Shown here piece by piece: positions 43,191 through 51,862 of a DNA stretch of 64,000 nt. The translations under genes and the position numbers were made by a program. Below the pieces are notes generated by a model that worked only from the letters and a program-made list of their open reading frames with translations, did not search any database and had not been told where the DNA came from. Positions within the stretch are counted from its first letter, which is position 1; every line of letters starts with the position of its first letter. This DNA is from Candidatus Obscuribacterales bacterium. GTDB taxonomy: Bacteria; Cyanobacteriota; Vampirovibrionia; Obscuribacterales; Obscuribacteraceae. The DNA lies in contig JAIELX010000106.1 in assembly GCA_019752635.1 (NCBI GenBank), positions 1 through 64,000 on the forward strand, read 5' to 3'.

Positions 43191-43294
43191 TTTCGACTCC
43201 ACTTTTCGGTTAACACTATATGATGTGCGAACTTCATATCATACAGAACCTTCCAATAGGATTACAATAAGGTCCGGCGGGCTTGGCAGGTAAC

Positions 43295-46200
43295 ATGCGA
43301 TACCGAGACGGGAGAGTGATCTACTCCCCCAGCGACCTTATCAACTACATGGAATCACCGTTCACGTCGTGGATGGACCGTCTGTACATGGACAGACCGC
43401 CGAATCTTCGCCCGGATGGTGTTGATTCGGGCACGGCGCTTTTACAGAGGAAGGGCGATCAGCACGAAACCGCATTCCTTGAGCAATTGCGCGCAGAGAA
43501 TCGAGACATCTTCGAAATACCTGTCGATTACAGTATCGACGCCATTCAGCTAACGAAAACCGCAATCGCGAACGGGCACGAGGTCATTTATCAAGGTGTC
43601 CTCGCACTTGGTGAATTCGAAGGGCGCTCCGACTTCCTGGTACGAAAGAACGGTATAGAGCCGCCATTCTATGAGGTTTGGGATACAAAACTGGCACGCA
43701 AATCAAAGCCGTATTTTCTGGTTCAGCTCTGCTGCTACGCGGAAATGCTGGCACAAATTCAAGGAGCGATTCCGGAGCAGATAGCGGTGGTTCTTGGAGA
43801 CAAGACGATTCATCGTTTCAACACCAGAGACTACATCGATTACTTTCGCAATCTAAAGAGAAACTTTCTGCAGTTCCAGGCTGAATTTGATCCGGAGAAC
43901 ATGCCTGCACCGGATGCAGTGCATGAGTTAAGTCGCTGGCGCAGCTTTGCTGAGAAATTGATTCTGGAACGAGATGATCTGATTCAGGTTGCGAACATTC
44001 GCCGAACTACCAAACGAAAAATAGAAAAAGGCGGAATAAAAACGCTGCAGGCGCTTTCCGAAACGTCGCTTGAGCGGATGCCCGGTGTTATGCAGTCAAC
44101 CTGGGATACATTGAAGCAGCAAGCACGTCTTCAAGTACAGAGCAAAGGACTGGATAGGCCTCTATACGAAGTGCTCCTCCGCTCTCCCGAGGATGTGCGG
44201 GGCGGGCTCGCGCTGTTGCCACCGGAGTCCTCACTCGATGTTTACTTCGACATGGAAGGATATCCACATTTCGAAGGCGGACTAGAGTATCTATTCGGCG
44301 CCGTCACCAGAAGCAGTGATACCGGGGAGGTGGGCTTTCACGATTGGTGGGCGCACGACAGAGACTCTGAGAAGATTGCATTTGAACAATTTATCGATTG
44401 GGTCTACGCGCGGTGGCGGCAAGATCGCAATATGCACATTTATCATTACGCCGCCTATGAAGTGTCGGCATTGCGTCGGCTGATGGGGCGCCACGCCACT
44501 CGCGAACGGCAAGTAGACAACCTTCTGCGCCATGAAGTATTCATAGACCTGTATAGCGTGGTGAAGCAATCGATTCGAGTTGGCGAACCAAGTTACTCCA
44601 TCAAGTACATTGAGCATCTATACAAGGATAAGCGCGGCAGCGAAGTTGCAACCGCGATGGATTCAGTGGTACAGTTCGACAAGTGGCTGGAAGAGCCCGA
44701 TAGCATGGACCCGATGGAGTCGGCTATCTTGCGTTCAATTCGCGACTACAACGAAGAAGACTGCGTGTCGACATTACAGCTGACAGACTTCCTTAGAGGG
44801 CTACAGCGCAAACACAATGTCCAGTGGATTCCGATAAAGAAAAACAAGCCGCCGAAAGATACCGATGAAGTTCTCGCCTCGGACAAATTAGCACAAGAGC
44901 TGCTATTGCGAAGCGAAATCGCCACAAATCCAGAGGATGCGAGAGTCGATATTCTGCTTGCGCACTTGCTTGGTTTTCATGCACGTGAAACCAAGCCTGC
45001 GTTCTGGCGAATGTTTGACTGGCACTCAAAAACTGAAGAAGAGCTGATCGAAGACAAAGACTGCCTGGGTGGTCTGATTCGAACCGGTGCGCCTGTTCAG
45101 CAAGTGAATAAATCGGAAGAGTACGAGTACACCTTCAATCCGGACCAGGACACTGTGCTGGTCGAGGGTGACAAATGCATCGTTGCCCATGACCTTTCTC
45201 TCAGTCCTACTATTTCTTACTTGGACGCAGAGAATGGATTCGTCAGGTTGAAGCGTGCCGCAGGTCTCTCAGCGCTTCCTGATCGACTGAGCTTGATTCC
45301 GTCCGAAATCATGAAGGCTACGTCTATCGAACAGTCACTCCAGCGGATCGCGCAACGTCGACTAACCGATGGTTCTTTGCCCTCTGCCCTATCCGACTTT
45401 CTGCATCGCACCACACCACGACTGCATGGGCGTGACGCCAACCAGCCGCTGGTAATTGAATCAACGACCGAACAGATCCTCCATGCGGTTCGCGCCATGG
45501 ATCGCACAACCTTGTTCATCCAGGGTCCCCCCGGATGCGGCAAGACCTATACTGCTGCGCACGTGATTGTCTCGTTGTTGCAAGACGGGAAGAGAATCGG
45601 CGTCAGCTCTAATTCGCACAAAGCAATAGAGAACCTGCTCACGGAGATTGACGCTGTTGCTACTAAGCGCTCAGTATTCTTGAACGGTGTCAAGATTGGC
45701 AGCGACGACAAAGGCACAAAAGCAACGCGCTACTCAACCGATCAAATCGACTGGAAGCCCGGCGGTAAGAAAGCATTCGAGAATAAGAAGGCGTACAACC
45801 TCTACGGTGGTACCGCGTTCGCGCTGGCGATTCCGGAAGCGGCAGCGCAAATGGATTATCTGTTTGTTGACGAAGCAGGTCAGGTTGCAATTGCAAACTT
45901 AGCAGGTATGGCACCTTGCGCGGAAAACATTGTCCTCATCGGCGACCAGATGCAACTTGATCAGCCATTACAAGGCTCACATCCGGGCGAAAGCGGCCAA
46001 TCCACTCTGCAATACCTCTTGCAGGATAACACCACGGTGCCACCCACTCACGGCATATTCCTCGACAAAACGTGGCGAATGCACCCTTCACTCTGTCGAT
46101 TTATATCCGACACCATCTACGATGGCAGACTCACAAATGCTCCTGTCACCGAAAAACGCGTTTTAGTTCTTCCTCACAACCTTCGCCTTATCACTCGTGA

Positions 46201-46714
46201 AGCAGGTCTGCTCTACTGCCCTGCGAAGCATCAAGACAACACGCGATGCAGTCGTGAGGAAGCTGAGCTGGTCGAGCAAATCACGCAAGAGTTGCTCACT
46301 TGTCGCCTGCGCGAAGAAGACGTCGAACGTGCGGTCACACTCGATGACATTCTATTCGTCGCGCCATACAATCTGCAAGTCAAACTTATCCGTGAAAGAA
46401 TCCCGGGAGCCAATGTCGCCTCTGTGGATAAGTTCCAGGGCCGCGAGGCCCCCGTTGTTATCCTGTGCATGTGCACCAGCGACGCAGCTTCAGCGCCGCG
46501 CGGTTTAGACTTCATCTTCAGCCGCAATAGAATGAACGTCGCCATCTCCCGCGCCCGTACGCTCGCTGTCGTCATCGGCAACGCCGATCTCGCCAACGCC
46601 CCCTGCACCACGGTAGAACAAATGGCACTAGTAAACCTCTACTGCAGCGTCATGAACTACGGCCGCGCAGCCGACCTTGCAACAGCCCCGGCCAGTGCTA
46701 CTAAAAACCGCTAA
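43295..46714 (+). CDS. TM0106-family RecB-like nuclease fused to an SF1 helicase
   Basis: 1139 residues. The N-terminal half is a TM0106-type RecB-like nuclease (PSDLINYMESPFTSWMDRL; EGRSDFLVRKN...YEVWDTKLARKSKPYFLVQLCCYAEML, the D/E-x-K and Q-x2-Y motifs). It continues into a DnaQ-like segment (LDVYFDMEGYP...YNEEDCVSTLQL). The C-terminal half is a UPF1/Dna2-like SF1 helicase: QGPPGCGKTYTAAHVI, VDEAGQVAIANL (DEAx), DKTWRMHP, VDKFQGREAPVVI and SRNRMNVAISRAR. Probable role in DNA repair or RNA-DNA processing. ATG 43295 with AGG upstream preferred over TTG 43283. Its end overlaps the convergent next gene by 14 bases. Confidence 0.9.
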   Translation: MRYRDGRVIYSPSDLINYMESPFTSWMDRLYMDRPPNLRPDGVDSGTALLQRKGDQHETAFLEQLRAENRDIFEIPVDYSIDAIQLTKTAIANGHEVIYQGVLALGEFEGRSDFLVRKNGIEPPFYEVWDTKLARKSKPYFLVQLCCYAEMLAQIQGAIPEQIAVVLGDKTIHRFNTRDYIDYFRNLKRNFLQFQAEFDPENMPAPDAVHELSRWRSFAEKLILERDDLIQVANIRRTTKRKIEKGGIKTLQALSETSLERMPGVMQSTWDTLKQQARLQVQSKGLDRPLYEVLLRSPEDVRGGLALLPPESSLDVYFDMEGYPHFEGGLEYLFGAVTRSSDTGEVGFHDWWAHDRDSEKIAFEQFIDWVYARWRQDRNMHIYHYAAYEVSALRRLMGRHATRERQVDNLLRHEVFIDLYSVVKQSIRVGEPSYSIKYIEHLYKDKRGSEVATAMDSVVQFDKWLEEPDSMDPMESAILRSIRDYNEEDCVSTLQLTDFLRGLQRKHNVQWIPIKKNKPPKDTDEVLASDKLAQELLLRSEIATNPEDARVDILLAHLLGFHARETKPAFWRMFDWHSKTEEELIEDKDCLGGLIRTGAPVQQVNKSEEYEYTFNPDQDTVLVEGDKCIVAHDLSLSPTISYLDAENGFVRLKRAAGLSALPDRLSLIPSEIMKATSIEQSLQRIAQRRLTDGSLPSALSDFLHRTTPRLHGRDANQPLVIESTTEQILHAVRAMDRTTLFIQGPPGCGKTYTAAHVIVSLLQDGKRIGVSSNSHKAIENLLTEIDAVATKRSVFLNGVKIGSDDKGTKATRYSTDQIDWKPGGKKAFENKKAYNLYGGTAFALAIPEAAAQMDYLFVDEAGQVAIANLAGMAPCAENIVLIGDQMQLDQPLQGSHPGESGQSTLQYLLQDNTTVPPTHGIFLDKTWRMHPSLCRFISDTIYDGRLTNAPVTEKRVLVLPHNLRLITREAGLLYCPAKHQDNTRCSREEAELVEQITQELLTCRLREEDVERAVTLDDILFVAPYNLQVKLIRERIPGANVASVDKFQGREAPVVILCMCTSDAASAPRGLDFIFSRNRMNVAISRARTLAVVIGNADLANAPCTTVEQMALVNLYCSVMNYGRAADLATAPASATKNR

Positions 46715-47192
46715 TGCCGTAGTCTTGGCAGACTACCCATCGTAGAACCTGTACATAGCCGAAGCTCACCGTTAGTAAGACGGCCACCGCGCAGCCCGCT
46801 GTAACCCACCTGGACTTATTCGCTAACCAGGAGATAGCCAAAAGCAGATAGTGCATTGGCGCGCCCCAACCTGCTGCGCCAGGAGAAGCCCTTTCACGAC
46901 AGAGTTGACGGTACTCCGCTGCCATGGAGAATCGAGTACGCCCTACTGCAGTTGCCTCGTTCCGACCGCCGGCAAAGGCAAGCGCATTCAATTCCTCCGG
47001 CGAAGCGACATCCAGCAGAAGCGAGAATTCTTCCGCAGACATGTTAGCTATCGACTTCCCATGAGTTTTGTTCGCTAGCGGGTGAGTCTCACTCTCCCCA
47101 CACAAAACTCTCATGCGATTGCAGACCAAGATCTGATCAGGGAACGACAAATCCCGACGTTCTGATTTCAACACGCTATGCACCTCATCCAC
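46701..47192 (-). CDS. Membrane protein with shared N-terminal motif (paralogue of 47673-48215)
   Basis: 163 residues. The motif NKTHGKSIANMSAEEFSLLLDVASPEELNALAFAGG (about 42-77) matches the start of the protein at 47673-48215. One or two hydrophobic segments (about 112-150, HYLLLAISWLANK and WVTAGCAVAVLLTVSFGYV) follow. No family recognised. GTG 47192 is used; a later GTG is also possible. The motif has the LSxEEFLxLLxxAxPEQLxALA layout of helical interaction motifs. Function unknown. Confidence 0.6.
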   Translation of the reverse strand: MDEVHSVLKSERRDLSFPDQILVCNRMRVLCGESETHPLANKTHGKSIANMSAEEFSLLLDVASPEELNALAFAGGRNEATAVGRTRFSMAAEYRQLCRERASPGAAGWGAPMHYLLLAISWLANKSRWVTAGCAVAVLLTVSFGYVQVLRWVVCQDYGISGF

Positions 47193-47272
47193 CCTTAATC
47201 ATCATATAGGGCAAATGTGTCAAGCTTGTTTCTAGCGTAGTTGGTTAACGACCTCAAAGACTCTCATGCTAA

Positions 47273-47629
47273 GCAGCGATAGCAAGCACCGCCGAGACAC
47301 CGTCGAATGCGACAAAATATGCGCCCGGCAGCTCTACCATAACTGTCGGATACACGCGCGAGAATGATACAGTCCGCTTCACTGTAACAGATGAAGGACC
47401 GGGAATAAATAAGCACCTGATGCAGCATCTCTTCGAACGATTTGCCTCTGTGCGCGATTCTTCGTCGCCATCAAGCCGAGGTCTCGGTCTGCCCAACTGC
47501 AAAATATTGGCAGAAGCGCAAGCAGGAACTGTCGGCGTTTCAAGCGCTTTCGGCGCTGGTACCACGTTCTGGCTGGAAGTGCCTGCCGCCGACGAAGTCG
47601 ACATTGACGAAACCCTGGACGTAGATTGA
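47273..47629 (+). pseudogene. Histidine kinase remnant (HATPase C-terminal part only)
   Basis: From 47273 one frame reads a HATPase_c domain without its beginning: NATKYAPGSSTITVGYTRENDTVRFTVTDEGPGI (N and G1 boxes), then LFERFA (F box), RGLGLPNCKILAEAQAGTVGVSSAFGAGTTFWLEVP (G2 box). A TAA stop lies just before 47273. No HisKA or sensor region is found in the 80 bases upstream, which belong to the divergent gene's promoter. So it is a 5'-truncated, dead kinase. The 3' end is intact with its own stop. Confidence 0.72.
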
Positions 47630-47672
47630 GTGCGCGCGAGGACTACAGCGCCACTTCAAATTGCTCCGGATG

Positions 47673-48215
47673 CTATCTCAGTCCAGACAATGCTCCGCAC
47701 ACTATAACCGCTGCGGAAAGTCCCAGCGTTAAGACGACCGAAAAGATCGTGCCCAGGGTAAACAGCATCGGTCCGACATGGGTGGCTTTCTCTTTCCATA
47801 GCTGCCGCGCTATCATTTCGGCACCAAAGCCCAGCGTGTAGCACATGTTCGCGGCGATTGCGTATGGTAGAACGCCAAAGAAGAAAATTTGCGAGAGATG
47901 CACATGACAGACCATAAGAATGATTACCGCTGGCAGACCGGATGCACCCACTATGGCGTTGTAGAGAAGTCGTCGCGATTCCCACCAACCCACAATCGGA
48001 ACAATAGAATGATTGGACGCGGGACTCACTAACTGATTCGCCGCTGCGTGCGCCACCGGTCTAGCTCTGTTACTGTCAGGTACGGCGGCGGCAAGTGCTT
48101 CCAGCTGCTCTGGAGAAGCATCTTCCAAGAGTTTCAGAAATTCCTCTGATGACAGATTGGCTAAGGACTTGGTATTGGTTTTATCTGCTGGCGGTTGAAT
48201 ATTAATTCCCCCCAT
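47673..48215 (-). CDS. Membrane protein with shared N-terminal motif (paralogue of 46701-47192)
   Basis: 180 residues. The motif DKTNTKSLANLSSEEFLKLLEDASPEQLEALAAAVPD (about 11-47) aligns with the neighbour at 46701-47192. Three membrane segments are visible at about 72-98, 105-122 and 143-172. Unlike the motif, the membrane parts of the two proteins do not look alike. ATG 48215 with GGAAG upstream is preferred over TTG 48227. Function unknown; the motif may be a targeting or interaction element. Confidence 0.6.
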   Translation of the reverse strand: MGGINIQPPADKTNTKSLANLSSEEFLKLLEDASPEQLEALAAAVPDSNRARPVAHAAANQLVSPASNHSIVPIVGWWESRRLLYNAIVGASGLPAVIILMVCHVHLSQIFFFGVLPYAIAANMCYTLGFGAEMIARQLWKEKATHVGPMLFTLGTIFSVVLTLGLSAAVIVCGALSGLR

Positions 48216-48390
48216 ACAAGCTTCCAATTCGATTGTAAACCAAAATTTCCGTAGGCGCTCAACCAGCGCATCGGCTTAATCGTAAGAAGTTCGATCAATT
48301 TTTCTCGTTGGTCCAGAGAATTTCAGCAAAGAATGGGCGCGATCGATGCGGCGCACCGAATCTGGTGCACGATTTCCACTCCTCCAATTG

Positions 48391-48427
48391 AAGAAAAGAC
48401 CACGTCACGTGGACGCGGTCTTTTCTT
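48391..48427. terminator. Rho-independent terminator, both orientations
   Basis: AAGAAAAGACC (48391-48401) pairs with GGTCTTTTCTT (48417-48427), 11 perfect pairs around a 15-base loop. It lies past the hemerythrin gene stop and upstream of the paralogue gene. Confidence 0.8.
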
Positions 48428-48483
48428 TACGTCGCGGTCGCGAATGATGCATTTCCGCACACCGCTATGTATGCTGTTTTTAG

Positions 48484-49095
48484 TTAGGCTGACTTCTTGC
48501 GAGTTTTTGTTATCTGCAGACCGCGAACGGCCTTACCGGTCTTATGTTTGGTATCTTTGTCGCCCTTCACGGAATTCTTTTTCGCGTCACCAGTCTTGAC
48601 TTCGTCGCCAATGACGAGGGACGCTTTCATGGCGGGCAGACTTTCTTTCCGAAGCTCTACTTTTCGAGCCGCGACTTCCTCAGCCAAGGCTTCGAGATCT
48701 TCGCCACTGTCACGAAGCTTTTTGAACATTTCTTTCTCTTCTTCTTTGGCATGGTGCTCAACGAGTTCACACAGAACTGTAATTTTGGCTTTAAGCTCAT
48801 CGTCATCCGATTTCATGTTCACAATCTCAGCCATGACGAATTGGACCACACGATGCTCATTTTCAGCCTCGCCTTTGATCTCCTGGCCTTCCTCTCCTTC
48901 ATTCTCCAAAAGCGGATAGACAATTTCCTCTTCCACCTTCGCGTGAATGAAAAGCTCGGTCAGTATCTGCTTCACAAGCTTGTCTTTTTCTGCCTTATCT
49001 TCGGATTTCGAGAATGAAAAGAAGAGCTCGCGGACAATCTGGTGGTCGGCATGCAAGAGCTCTGTCACATCTAGTTTTTTTGCGCGCGCTGGCAT
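48484..49095 (-). CDS. Hemerythrin HHE cation-binding domain protein
   Basis: 203 residues. The HHE four-helix bundle spans ~1-140: LLHADHQIVRELFFSFS, FIHAKVEEEIVYPLL, ENEHRVVQFVMAEI and VEHHAKEEEKEMFKKL supply the His and Glu ligands of a di-iron site. A Lys-rich tail (about 160-203, DTKHKTGKAVRGLQITKTRKKSA) may bind nucleic acid or membranes (inference). Such proteins bind oxygen or nitric oxide and protect iron or signalling targets. ATG 49095 with GAGGGG; the frame to 49194 is unsupported. Cytoplasmic. Confidence 0.85.
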   Translation of the reverse strand: MPARAKKLDVTELLHADHQIVRELFFSFSKSEDKAEKDKLVKQILTELFIHAKVEEEIVYPLLENEGEEGQEIKGEAENEHRVVQFVMAEIVNMKSDDDELKAKITVLCELVEHHAKEEEKEMFKKLRDSGEDLEALAEEVAARKVELRKESLPAMKASLVIGDEVKTGDAKKNSVKGDKDTKHKTGKAVRGLQITKTRKKSA

Positions 49096-49272
49096 AATTT
49101 TCCCCTCTCGGTTTTGATCTGCACTCCAGGAGGGACGGGACACATGGTTAGTCGGTTCCGTACTCACCGGCCACAATCGGGGCTGATAGTCCACAAGCTC
49201 AAACGCCGAAAAGGCGGTTGGACATAATCCACCGCCATTAAGGCTCGCGACCGCGGGGGGCGAGGCGAATCG

Positions 49273-49578
49273 TTACTCAGCTAGCAAGCTTCGAACATGG
49301 TTCTTGTAGTCATCACAGGCTTTCTTGCCTTGAATCATAAACTGCCACCTGCGACCATTCGCCTCGGCTACAACCTTGGCCAATTTCGTCAACTTCTCGC
49401 CAGCCGACTTCTCGATTTCAGCCTTGATCTTTTCTTTGAGAACTTCCTTCCAAGCTTCGTCTGCCAGGCAGAGGAGCTTTTCATGCAGATTGCACTCCTG
49501 CTCTTTTCCGCCTGTTGAGCACTCTTGTGCGCTCGCATCGTGACAGCTGCCTTTGTCGGTGCTGCATTCATTTGCCAT
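49273..49578 (-). CDS. Small Cys-rich hypothetical protein controlled by adjacent operators
   Basis: 101 residues. The N-terminal 35 residues have six Cys (CSTDKGSCHDASAQECSTGGKEQECNLHEKLLC), then a highly charged helix (about 36-75, ADEAWKEVLKEKIKAEIEKSAGEKLTKLAKVV). AAGGAG precedes ATG 49578. No family recognised. Upstream lie two TetR-type operator repeats and the divergent TetR gene, so it is probably the regulated target. Metal or redox binding by the Cys cluster is a guess. Confidence 0.6.
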   Translation of the reverse strand: MANECSTDKGSCHDASAQECSTGGKEQECNLHEKLLCLADEAWKEVLKEKIKAEIEKSAGEKLTKLAKVVAEANGRRWQFMIQGKKACDDYKNHVRSLLAE

Positions 49579-49607
49579 GGTTCGAACTCCTTGTTAAAGC
49601 TAATAGA

Positions 49608-49658
49608 TAGGACCGGTCTGTCCTAGACGAACAAATTGAATCATACCGGTCTGTCCTA
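49608..49658. promoter_or_regulatory. Two operator-like repeats for a TetR-type regulator
   Basis: TAGGACCGGTCTGTCCTA (49608-49625) is an 18-base inverted repeat with TAGGAC and GTCCTA arms. ACCGGTCTGTCCTA recurs at 49645-49658, 33 bases on (about three helical turns). They lie 30-80 bases upstream of the Cys-rich gene. The G-A-C-N-G-T-C layout suits TetR/NemR-type dimers. Confidence 0.6.
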
Positions 49659-49758
49659 ATCAACCCCAAAAGAAACTAATCCCAAAATGACACCAATAGC
49701 AAGCTCACGACAAGTTTGCGGGCAATTCCATTGCCTTACAGCTCTGTGACATCTACAA

Positions 49759-49778
49759 TTAGAACCAGTAAGTTCTAA
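49759..49778. promoter_or_regulatory. Inverted repeat before the TetR gene, likely autoregulatory operator
   Basis: TTAGAAC (49759-49765) and GTTCTAA (49772-49778) with a 6-base spacer, 12 bases before the regulator's ATG. Different in core from the sites at 49608-49658, so either a second specificity or another binding protein is involved. Confidence 0.5.
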
Positions 49779-49790
49779 AGAAGCCGTCCA

Positions 49791-50390
49791 ATGATCATCA
49801 CCAAAGAATCCTCCTCAAAAGAGAAGTTGATTGTTGCTACCATTCAGCTTATGTCTACCCGCGGCTTCGAAGCCATGGGCATCAATAGCATCCTGGAGGC
49901 TGCAGACGTTAGTAAAAGCAACTTTTACTATCACTTCAAATCGAAGGAAGAGCTCTGTTTGGCTGCGCTTGAAGCCATGTCCAACCACTTCTTCAGTGTG
50001 TTCATCGACCCCATTTTGCTGGATACAAAGCTGAGTCCGAAGAAGCGTTTGCAAACATTGATAGCTTCGTTCAAACAAAAGATGATCGACTCGGAGTGTT
50101 GCGGGGGCTGTCCATTCGTCAACCTGGCCGCAGAAACGGCGGACTTTCATCCGGGATTCAGAGATAGAATCGCCCGACACTATGCTGATTATGCCGAGCG
50201 TTTGGCGCGCTGCTTCGAAGCTGGAATAGCGAAGGGCGAGTTCACCGACAAAGTGAAGCCGGCGCAAGCGGCGCAGATGATGCTCTCATTGATGAATGGC
50301 ACCATGCTGATGGCGAAGTTGCAGAAAGATCTGTCTATCATTGATGCGAACTCGCAAACACTCTTCAACTTGCTCGCAAAGCGCGACTGA
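49791..50390 (+). CDS. TetR-family transcriptional regulator, NemR/YxaF-like
   Basis: 199 residues. The DNA-binding helix-turn-helix (about 14-60) shows the family pattern GFEAMGINSILEAADVSKSNFYYHFKSKEELCLAAL. The C-terminal domain has ECCGGCPFVNLAAE (about 105), the cysteine segment seen in NemR/LmrA-type regulators that sense electrophiles or drugs. So this repressor probably responds to a reactive small molecule. Divergent from the Cys-rich gene; its likely operators lie between them. Confidence 0.85.
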   Translation: MIITKESSSKEKLIVATIQLMSTRGFEAMGINSILEAADVSKSNFYYHFKSKEELCLAALEAMSNHFFSVFIDPILLDTKLSPKKRLQTLIASFKQKMIDSECCGGCPFVNLAAETADFHPGFRDRIARHYADYAERLARCFEAGIAKGEFTDKVKPAQAAQMMLSLMNGTMLMAKLQKDLSIIDANSQTLFNLLAKRD

Positions 50391-50429
50391 ACGCCGCTCA
50401 CGCGACGCTATCGAGGCAGCGCTCCATCC

Positions 50430-51332
50430 ATGAAGATGCCGAGGTTGAATCACGAAATGATGCAGAAATTCGAAGGCACCAAAATACGGTATCGAAAAGT
50501 GTGGATCTGCCTTGTAGCAATTCTGCTTTTTCTTTTTGCAGACCTTGGAAACATCGCGAGTGCGGAGCAGAAAAGCAACATTTTTGGTGGACCCGAACTG
50601 CACGCAATCGAGAAACAGATTGAGAGCATAGCAAATGAGAACAACGCCAAACCTCGAATCCGAAGTGAAGAGGAATTGCAAAAGCAACTCTCAAGTATTC
50701 TCAATTCAATAAAAGACCCGATGGAGTTAGCCACTCTAGCCACATGGAGTGAGTTAACTTACCCGAGCAACGAAGTTAAGAAAGGGTTGGTCGACTATGG
50801 ACAAGTCATGTCGGAAGTCCAATCTTCGTGCATTGCACTTATCTCTCAAATCGGCGGACAGTCCGCTGATCTCGCTCTTAAGGAAGTAATCTATCAATCG
50901 AACATCGATGGTCACAAGTCCGAAGAACTCCGGGATTCTATGAGTGCGCTTCATAGAGCCGAGTGGGAATTTCCGGTCAGAGTCTACGTCGGTTTCGGCG
51001 ACAAAAGACTGTCTGAAACTCCGCTCAATATCGACAACGCGACGTACAGATATGAGGTCTGTCGCGACCTTTGGAAAGCATGGTGGAAGATCCATCCAGA
51101 CTCGAAACAATCTGCGGAACAAGGCAACATCAAGGCGCAACTAACAGCCCTGGCAGACGGCCGCCTTTCGAATCTGAAAGTGGAAGCTGTACCGAATTCG
51201 ATCACCAAAACAAGATTCGACGACCAACAGGTAAAAATAGTCGAGGAGCTTGTTCGAAAAACTTTCGAAGGCAGGACGCTTCCTCCAGGAATTAAACGGG
51301 TCAAAGTGAACGTCGACTTCTGGGGACGCTAG
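50430..51332 (+). CDS. Exported hypothetical protein
   Basis: 300 residues. A signal sequence is at about 24-43 (WICLVAILLFLFADLGNIASA). The mature part is charged and mostly helical, with RSEEELQKQLSSILNSIKDPMELATLATWSEL and a Trp-rich stretch (ESCRDLWKAWWKIHP-like). No family recognised. Followed after 3 bases by the next gene, so the two are one operon. ATG 50430 with GAGG. A secreted or periplasmic role is likely; nothing more can be said. Confidence 0.65.
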   Translation: MKMPRLNHEMMQKFEGTKIRYRKVWICLVAILLFLFADLGNIASAEQKSNIFGGPELHAIEKQIESIANENNAKPRIRSEEELQKQLSSILNSIKDPMELATLATWSELTYPSNEVKKGLVDYGQVMSEVQSSCIALISQIGGQSADLALKEVIYQSNIDGHKSEELRDSMSALHRAEWEFPVRVYVGFGDKRLSETPLNIDNATYRYEVCRDLWKAWWKIHPDSKQSAEQGNIKAQLTALADGRLSNLKVEAVPNSITKTRFDDQQVKIVEELVRKTFEGRTLPPGIKRVKVNVDFWGR

Positions 51333-51335
51333 CCT

Positions 51336-51857
51336 ATGCCCCGTCAGCAGAATCGGTCCGGGAAAAACATTTTCGCAATAGGTTTCGGGATTGCTTTGGT
51401 CCTTTTCGCTTCGAAAGGAGCCAGCGCAGCAGAAGCAAAAAGAGAATCAAGAATCGAATGCAAATCGTCAGGCAATGAACAGACCGGGGACAAAGTGGCG
51501 CATTTATTCAAAGCAAAAGTCCTCACCGTTAACGTATCCTACAAACGCGGAATTGGCGGCGCAAAAGTCTCGTGGTCGGCCAATCAGCGCCCGAACAAAA
51601 TTATTGTCGAACTAAAGAACTTCCACAGTTTAGAAGCATTCTCCATGTGCGGCGGAGAGCATCGCTTTCAAACAGCATTACGCACGGCGCCTATGATTTG
51701 GGGGAGAGACTCAACTGCCGAACCCAACGAGCACGAACTAAAGCCGAAGGTCAACATTGTGCAAAAGCCAGACAAAGTTGTTGTCACTGTCCCGAAGGAA
51801 GCGTTTGACTGGCAAGTCAATGAACTCCAGATCGGTTGGATCGACGCGTACAGGTAG
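51336..51857 (+). CDS. Exported hypothetical protein, beta-rich
   Basis: 173 residues. A signal sequence is at about 11-32 (IFAIGFGIALVLFASKGASA). The mature chain is mainly beta: VLTVNVSYKRGIGGAKVSWSANQ, NKIIVELKNFHSLEAFSMCGGEH, NIVQKPDKVVVTVPKEAFDWQVNELQIGWID. No family recognised. Starts 3 bases after the stop of the upstream secreted protein; the two probably act together. Confidence 0.62.
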   Translation: MPRQQNRSGKNIFAIGFGIALVLFASKGASAAEAKRESRIECKSSGNEQTGDKVAHLFKAKVLTVNVSYKRGIGGAKVSWSANQRPNKIIVELKNFHSLEAFSMCGGEHRFQTALRTAPMIWGRDSTAEPNEHELKPKVNIVQKPDKVVVTVPKEAFDWQVNELQIGWIDAYR

Positions 51858-51862
51858 CAGAG

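Noticed and set aside
47269..47604. Minus-strand frame opposite the kinase remnant
   Set aside because: The plus-strand frame has clear HATPase boxes; the minus frame has none.
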